In this document: positions 6,744 through 9,492 of the stretch, piece by piece | Layout: each line of letters opens with the position of its first letter | Position numbering within the stretch: the first letter of the stretch is position 1 | Assembly (NCBI GenBank): GCA_938042265.1 | Contig: CALIRN010000241.1 | Coordinates: 1-9,492 of the forward strand | DNA length: 9,492 bases | Origin: an uncultured Eubacteriaceae bacterium | Lineage (GTDB): Bacteria > Bacillota > Clostridia > Lachnospirales > CAG-274 | Direction: 5' to 3' | Notes under the pieces: generated by a model | Seen by the model: only the letters and a program-made list of their open reading frames with translations | Told to the model about the DNA's origin: nothing | Database searches by the model: none | Position numbers and translations under genes: made by a program

Positions 6744-6772
6744 AAAATTTGCACCTCATTTTAAAATATGAT

Positions 6773-6802
6773 ATAATAAACAATTACAATAAAGATAGAC
6801 AA
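6773..6802 (-). promoter_or_regulatory. Predicted promoter of the DUF6809-like gene
   Basis: Read on the minus strand: TTGTCT (6802-6797), 18 bases and TATTAT (6778-6773), placing the start of transcription about 20 bases before the ribosome binding site. AT-rich surroundings make chance matches likely. Confidence 0.4.
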
Positions 6803-6835
6803 AAAATAAGTTTGTTTTGACCTAAAATTATTTTA

Positions 6836-6926
6836 ACTCATTGTTATGAATTTGTAAAGGGAAAAATACTCACAAATGTGAGCTTTGTTAGAAATAAATA
6901 AAAAATATTCACTCGTTAATATGAGT
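6836..6926 (+). promoter_or_regulatory. Three operator-like 16-mers upstream of the Xre gene
   Basis: Three related partly palindromic sites lie at 6836-6851 (ACTCATTGTTATGAAT), 6868-6883 (ACTCACAAATGTGAGC) and 6911-6926 (ACTCGTTAATATGAGT). All begin ACTC and end TGA(G/A)(T/C). The middle one contains the perfect 14-bp palindrome CTCACA-AA-TGTGAG. Starts are 32 and 43 bases apart, near three and four helical turns. A weak promoter (TTGACC at 6817, a -10-like TGTTAT at 6842) overlaps the first site. This is the layout expected for a self-controlling phage-type repressor. Confidence 0.6.
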
Positions 6927-6959
6927 TTTGTTAAGGTTTTACTAAAGGGAGGATATAAA

Positions 6960-7172
6960 ATGTTTTATGAGCGATTGAAGGCAGTATGCAATGATAAAGG
7001 TGTAAAGATAACTCCTTTATTGAAGGAATTGGGAATAAGTACAGGAATAACGGGAAATTGGAAGAAAGATATCTTGCCAAAATGTGAAATATTAATTAAG
7101 ATAGCTGATAAGCTTGAAGTATCAACAGATTATTTGTTGGAAAGAACAGATAATCCGGAGATAAATAAATAA
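6960..7172 (+). CDS. Xre-family helix-turn-helix transcriptional regulator
   Basis: A 70-residue protein that is almost entirely one Xre/Cro-C1 type HTH domain (about 3-62): MFYERLKAVCNDKGVKITPLL, the turn and recognition helix ELGISTGITGNWKK (23-36), then the family ending ILIKIADKLEVSTDYLLERTD. It should bind DNA as a dimer and probably represses its own promoter, since three operator-like repeats lie in front. The ATG at 6960 is chosen because AGGGAGG lies seven bases upstream and the domain begins there. The in-frame TTG at 6885 would add 25 residues unlike the family and overlaps the middle operator. Such minimal regulators are common in prophages and integrative elements. The neighbouring DUF6809 gene and transposase relic fit an acquired patch. 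Confidence 0.88.
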   Translation: MFYERLKAVCNDKGVKITPLLKELGISTGITGNWKKDILPKCEILIKIADKLEVSTDYLLERTDNPEINK

Positions 7173-7428
7173 TTAGGATTTATTTAAACCAAAAATAAGG
7201 CACTTTATCCTTATACGGTGGGTAAATACAAGGATAGATTTTGATATTTATGGATTTTGGGCAGATATGTAATCTATATTTGACGGTAAATTGTAATTTG
7301 GTTTTAACTTGCGTATATAGTTACCAATTTATAAATTAACTCGTTGTGCTAGTTAAAATAATAGAAAAACTTCAATAAATGTGCTATCCTTAAGTTTAAA
7401 ACACAAAACTAAAAAGGAAGCAATCATT
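7173..7428. other. AT-rich gap without a gene
   Basis: No convincing gene or RNA. Small hairpins are visible (ATAAGG/CCTTAT near 7196-7215 and TTAACT/AGTTAA near 7337-7357), neither with a T-run. The left end of the IS982 relic should lie in its last 60 bases, but I could not identify an inverted repeat or target duplication. Confidence 0.5.
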
Positions 7429-7823
7429 ATGTTGAAGTTCAAAAATAATTATAACACAACATAATAGCAACTTTTAAATACCTTTTTAACTATTTTTGCT
7501 TTTATCGATTATTTATACAACCTATATGTGTTGTCTGAAATAACAAACAGAAGAAATTTTGTAGAGTCTAAGCTTTCTGACTCTGAAGTAATCACCATAG
7601 CTCTTTGCGGTGAAATAACAGGAAATGATTTGGAAAAAGCTTGGTTTTCATTTGTAAAATGAGATAGATCCGATTTAATCGAAAACGACGAAATTTGCTT
7701 CAAGTGGCGGAATTGCTTCGGCAAAAGATGATGAGTTGCTTTTCAATGATTACTGAGAATATATTCATTGTTGATAGCTTTCCTTTGGCTGTATGTGAAT
7801 TTGGGAGAGCCCGCTATTGCAAG
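7429..7823 (+). pseudogene. Decayed IS982-family transposase
   Basis: Remains of an IS982-type DDE transposase. From the ATG at 7429 (AAAAGGAAG upstream) the frame reads MLKFKNNYNTT, then TAA TAG at 7462-7467, then the family-like NRRNFVESKLSDSEVITIAL...EKAWFSFVK and a TGA at 7660. The protein resumes in another frame at 7671 as RFNRKRRNLLQVAELLRQK and continues to IVDSFPLAVCEFGRARYCK, where IVDSFP carries the first catalytic Asp. About 10-15 codons between WFSFVK and RFNRKRRN appear lost along with a frame change. Everything after YCK is missing, including the other two acidic catalytic residues. It cannot make an active enzyme. The break lies just before the palindrome at 7853. Family assignment is from remembered motifs and is fairly strong. 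Confidence 0.82.
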
Positions 7824-7848
7824 TTTTTTCTTATAGTGTATTTTAACA

Positions 7849-7900
7849 TTAAAACTGCACCCCAAATGTTAGTTTTATGTCTAACATTTGGGGTGCAGTT
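7849..7900 (-). repeat. Perfect 20-bp palindrome, likely abrB terminator, resembling IS3-family ends
   Basis: AACTGCACCCCAAATGTTAG (7853-7872) is exactly complementary to 7881-7900, with an 8-base loop. On the minus strand it begins 19 bases after the AbrB-family stop and is followed by TTTT then AATG, so it can act as its terminator. No T-run follows on the plus strand. A 20-bp flawless stem is much longer than other terminators in this window (6-11 bp). The arm, read as TGTCTAACATTTGGGGTGCA, looks like terminal inverted repeats of IS3-family (IS150-group) elements. Origin as abutted IS ends or a small IS derivative is an inference. Confidence 0.75.
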
Positions 7901-7919
7901 CAAAAAATGGCTCCATATA

Positions 7920-8186
7920 TTACTCATTAATTTTAAGACCTGCTCTGCGTGCAAGCTCCCGTATTGTATTAACAGATACTCTTTTACCGTTATATTCGAC
8001 CAGATTGTCCATTTCGCCCGTAAAAATATCTGCAGGAGCATATTTTTTTAGCACGATTGAATCTTCATCGGTATAGATTTCAAAGGCGTCACCCGGCTCA
8101 ACACCAAAGCTTTTACGCAATTCCATTGGAATAACGAGCCTTCCCATATCATCAATTTTACGTACAATACCAAGCGATTTTAACAT
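7920..8186 (-). CDS. AbrB/SpoVT-family transition-state regulator
   Basis: An 88-residue DNA-binding protein of the AbrB/MazE/SpoVT swapped-hairpin fold. The N-terminal domain (about 5-50) is textbook: GIVRKIDDMGRLVIPMELR, FGVEPGDAFEIYTDEDSIVLKKY. Such proteins are dimers or tetramers that repress post-exponential and sporulation genes in Firmicutes. The C-terminal part (52-80) aligns with the small zinc ribbon of clostridial AbrB proteins, but the four cysteine positions are D53, T56, S71 and T74. AAGGGG lies about nine bases upstream of the ATG, with a near-consensus promoter before that and a long palindrome as probable terminator. It is divergent from the DUF1624-type membrane gene; AbrB could act on the shared AT-rich spacer, which is inference. 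I do not assign a specific gene symbol. Confidence 0.92.
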   Translation of the reverse strand: MLKSLGIVRKIDDMGRLVIPMELRKSFGVEPGDAFEIYTDEDSIVLKKYAPADIFTGEMDNLVEYNGKRVSVNTIRELARRAGLKINE

Positions 8187-8231
8187 ATTAATTAACCCCT
8201 TTGCTTTATATTTTTGTTTTTGCGTATTCTA

Positions 8232-8260
8232 ATTTTAACATTAATGGAGAAATTTGTCAA
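8232..8260 (-). promoter_or_regulatory. Strong predicted promoter of the AbrB-family gene
   Basis: On the minus strand: perfect TTGACA (8260-8255), a 17-base spacer and TAAAAT (8237-8232). A second TTGACA lies 14 bases further upstream without a matching -10 box. Predicted 5' leader is about 40 bases. Confidence 0.75.
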
Positions 8261-8331
8261 TAATAAATGTCAAAAAATGGCTTATTTATCAATTAATTAC
8301 ATATTATGACAAAAATTTACAATTAAATATA

Positions 8332-8360
8332 TTGCAATACCTGTAATTGTTTGATATTAT
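8332..8360 (+). promoter_or_regulatory. Predicted promoter of the DUF1624-type gene
   Basis: TTGCAA (8332-8337), a 17-base spacer and TATTAT (8355-8360). It places the transcription start near 8367, about 20 bases before the ATG at 8387, and argues against a TTG start at 8351. Confidence 0.55.
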
Positions 8361-8386
8361 TAAATAAAAAAATTGGTGAATTAGCT

Positions 8387-9127
8387 ATGAGTGATAATCT
8401 AAAAAGGCGTTATGCCGTTGTTGACCTGTTGAGGGGAATAGCGGTGATAAGCATGGTGCTCTATCATATTGCATGGGATATGAATAATATATTCGGCTTT
8501 GAATGGCATTGGTTTAAAAGTTATGCAGGCTTTATATGGCAGCAAAGCATATGCTTTATGTTTATTGTTATATCGGGTTTTTGCTACAGAATAGGCAGCA
8601 GACATATAAAAAGAGGAATTATTGTATTTTTGATGGGGGCTGTTATAAGCCTGATAACCCTGTTTTTTATGCCTGAAAACCGTATAATTTTTGGTATATT
8701 GACCTTTACGGGCTCGGCTATGCTTATTCTTGCCATGCCTGATAAATATCTTAAAAGCGTGCCGCCGTTAATTGGCTTTGCGGTAAGTATACTGCTTTTT
8801 GTTGCATTTTACAGGCTAAAGGAGGGATATTTGAGTATAGGCATATTTGGCTTTAAGTTGCCTAAAATACTCTACGGCAGTATTGTGGGTACATATTTGG
8901 GGTTTATGAAAAAGGGCTTTTTCTCAACTGACTATTATCCTGTTTTTCCTTGGCTTTTCCTGTTCCTTACAGGCTACTACGGCTTTGATCTTATAGGGGG
9001 CAGAAAACGGCTGGACAAGCTGCCTCATATTTGTTTTGAGCCTGTTAATTTTGCGGGCAGACATGCGCTTATAGTTTATCTTTTGCATCAGCCTGCTGCA
9101 TATTTACTTTTAAAACTTATATTCTGA
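8387..9127 (+). CDS. DUF1624 / heparan-alpha-glucosaminide N-acetyltransferase-like membrane protein
   Basis: A 246-residue multi-pass membrane protein resembling DUF1624, the family related to the transmembrane acyltransferase HGSNAT. It opens with the signature YAVVDLLRGIAVISMVLYHI (D13, R16, H27), followed by about seven hydrophobic segments (near 15-30, 48-66, 77-96, 102-117, 125-142, 162-175 and 184-203). It ends with the conserved GRHALIVYLLHQP (H226, H234). By family analogy it would move an acyl group across or at the membrane to a sugar or polymer; the real substrate is not known. The ATG at 8387 follows a modest GGTGA by eight bases and lies just behind a predicted promoter. It is divergent from the AbrB-family gene. 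No clear terminator is seen before the NUDIX gene 110 bases on. Confidence 0.85.
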   Translation: MSDNLKRRYAVVDLLRGIAVISMVLYHIAWDMNNIFGFEWHWFKSYAGFIWQQSICFMFIVISGFCYRIGSRHIKRGIIVFLMGAVISLITLFFMPENRIIFGILTFTGSAMLILAMPDKYLKSVPPLIGFAVSILLFVAFYRLKEGYLSIGIFGFKLPKILYGSIVGTYLGFMKKGFFSTDYYPVFPWLFLFLTGYYGFDLIGGRKRLDKLPHICFEPVNFAGRHALIVYLLHQPAAYLLLKLIF

Positions 9128-9166
9128 CCTGTTTGTTATGAATATAAAATTGTAACACGGTATTTT

Positions 9167-9195
9167 TTGTTGAATTAAATAATTTTACGTATTGT
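9167..9195 (+). promoter_or_regulatory. Possible promoter of the NUDIX gene
   Basis: TTGTTG (9167-9172), a 17-base spacer and TATTGT (9190-9195). It is a weak match in an AT-rich spacer that also contains TTGTGA at 9192. Confidence 0.3.
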
Positions 9196-9237
9196 GACAG
9201 CGAATAAATAGATTAATAAAATTAAAGGAGATATACC

Positions 9238-9492
9238 ATGGCAGATATTAAGTTTTTAGACAGTGCTGCGGATGATAAAATAAAATACGCCGTAATAATT
9301 TCCAAATATAAGGGTAAATGGGTATTTTGCAAGCACAGAGAAAGAAATACTCTTGAAATACCCGGAGGACACAGAGAGGCGGAGGAATCTGTAATTGAGG
9401 CTGCCAAAAGAGAGCTCAGGGAGGAAACGGGAGCTATAGAATTTGATATTAAGCCTGTATGTGTATATTCCATTGATGATTACGGTATGCTT
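9238..9492 (+). CDS. NUDIX hydrolase, 5' part
   Basis: The first 85 residues of a NUDIX-fold pyrophosphohydrolase, cut by the right edge. The Nudix box fits the GX5EX7REUXEEXGU pattern exactly: G44, E50, R58-E59, E62-E63 and G65, within GGHREAEESVIEAAKRELRE. These glutamates bind the divalent metals needed for hydrolysis. The preceding strands (KYAVIISKYKGKWVFCKHRERNTLEIPGG) resemble YtkD/MutT-like nucleotide-cleaning enzymes, but the substrate cannot be told from this half. AAAGGAG lies seven bases before the ATG at 9238. The frame is open to the last base of the window. Confidence 0.93.
   Translation, partial: MADIKFLDSAADDKIKYAVIISKYKGKWVFCKHRERNTLEIPGGHREAEESVIEAAKRELREETGAIEFDIKPVCVYSIDDYGML

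Noticed and set aside
6885..6959. N-terminal extension of the Xre regulator from a TTG
   Set aside because: It overlaps the operator palindrome and adds residues unlike the family. AGGGAGG clearly serves the ATG at 6960.
7888..8076. Plus-strand frames opposite the AbrB-family gene
   Set aside because: The minus-strand AbrB domain is unmistakable, with promoter and ribosome binding site; these frames overlap it and the palindrome.
8351..8386. TTG start for the DUF1624-type protein
   Set aside because: It lies at or upstream of the predicted -10 box, and the conserved protein begins after the ATG at 8387.
9133..9168. Terminator after the DUF1624-type gene
   Set aside because: Only a 5-bp TGTTA/TAACA pair with a large loop precedes the T-rich stretch, too weak to call.
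1..9492. CRISPR arrays, tRNA or rRNA genes, defence systems
   Set aside because: No regularly spaced repeats, cloverleaf-like stretches, rRNA motifs or recognisable defence proteins were seen on either strand.

Overview
The window looks like chromosomal DNA from a low-GC, Gram-positive anaerobe of the class Clostridia, probably in or near Oscillospiraceae or Lachnospiraceae. The clues are AT-rich spacers, strong AGGAGG-type ribosome binding sites, an rsmH-ftsL-PBP cell-division block with PASTA domains, and DUF4364, DUF6809 and clostridial AbrB-type proteins. Genus cannot be fixed from sequence alone.

Layout. (1) 1-3598: end of the division/cell-wall (dcw) block: 3' part of rsmH, an FtsL-like septum protein and a class B penicillin-binding protein with two PASTA domains, closed by a strong intrinsic terminator. 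(2) 3654-5413: a GNAT acetyltransferase with its own promoter, a tight cluster of DnaA boxes, and a YhcC/TIGR01212-type radical SAM gene whose stop overlaps a short terminator. (3) 5469-6363: a consensus-like promoter, a leader with two strong hairpins, a DUF4364 (winged-helix-like) gene and its terminator. A 41-42 bp dispersed repeat occurs at 4204 and again at 5617 in the same orientation, bracketing the DnaA boxes and radical SAM gene. (4) 6462-7900: an AT-rich accessory patch with a small DUF6809-like gene on the minus strand, a divergent 70-aa Xre-type regulator preceded by three similar operator-like 16-mers, a decayed IS982-family transposase and a perfect 20-bp palindrome resembling IS3-family ends. 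(5) 7920-9492: an AbrB-family regulator on the minus strand with a textbook promoter, divergent from a DUF1624-type membrane protein, then the start of a NUDIX hydrolase running off the edge.

How the parts work together: the first block makes septal peptidoglycan machinery (FtsL scaffold plus transpeptidase) and modifies 16S rRNA. The remaining genes are mostly single transcription units. No complete defence system, CRISPR array or intact mobile element is visible. The most unusual signals are non-coding: the DnaA-box cluster, the paired repeat, the hairpin-rich leader and the three phased operators.
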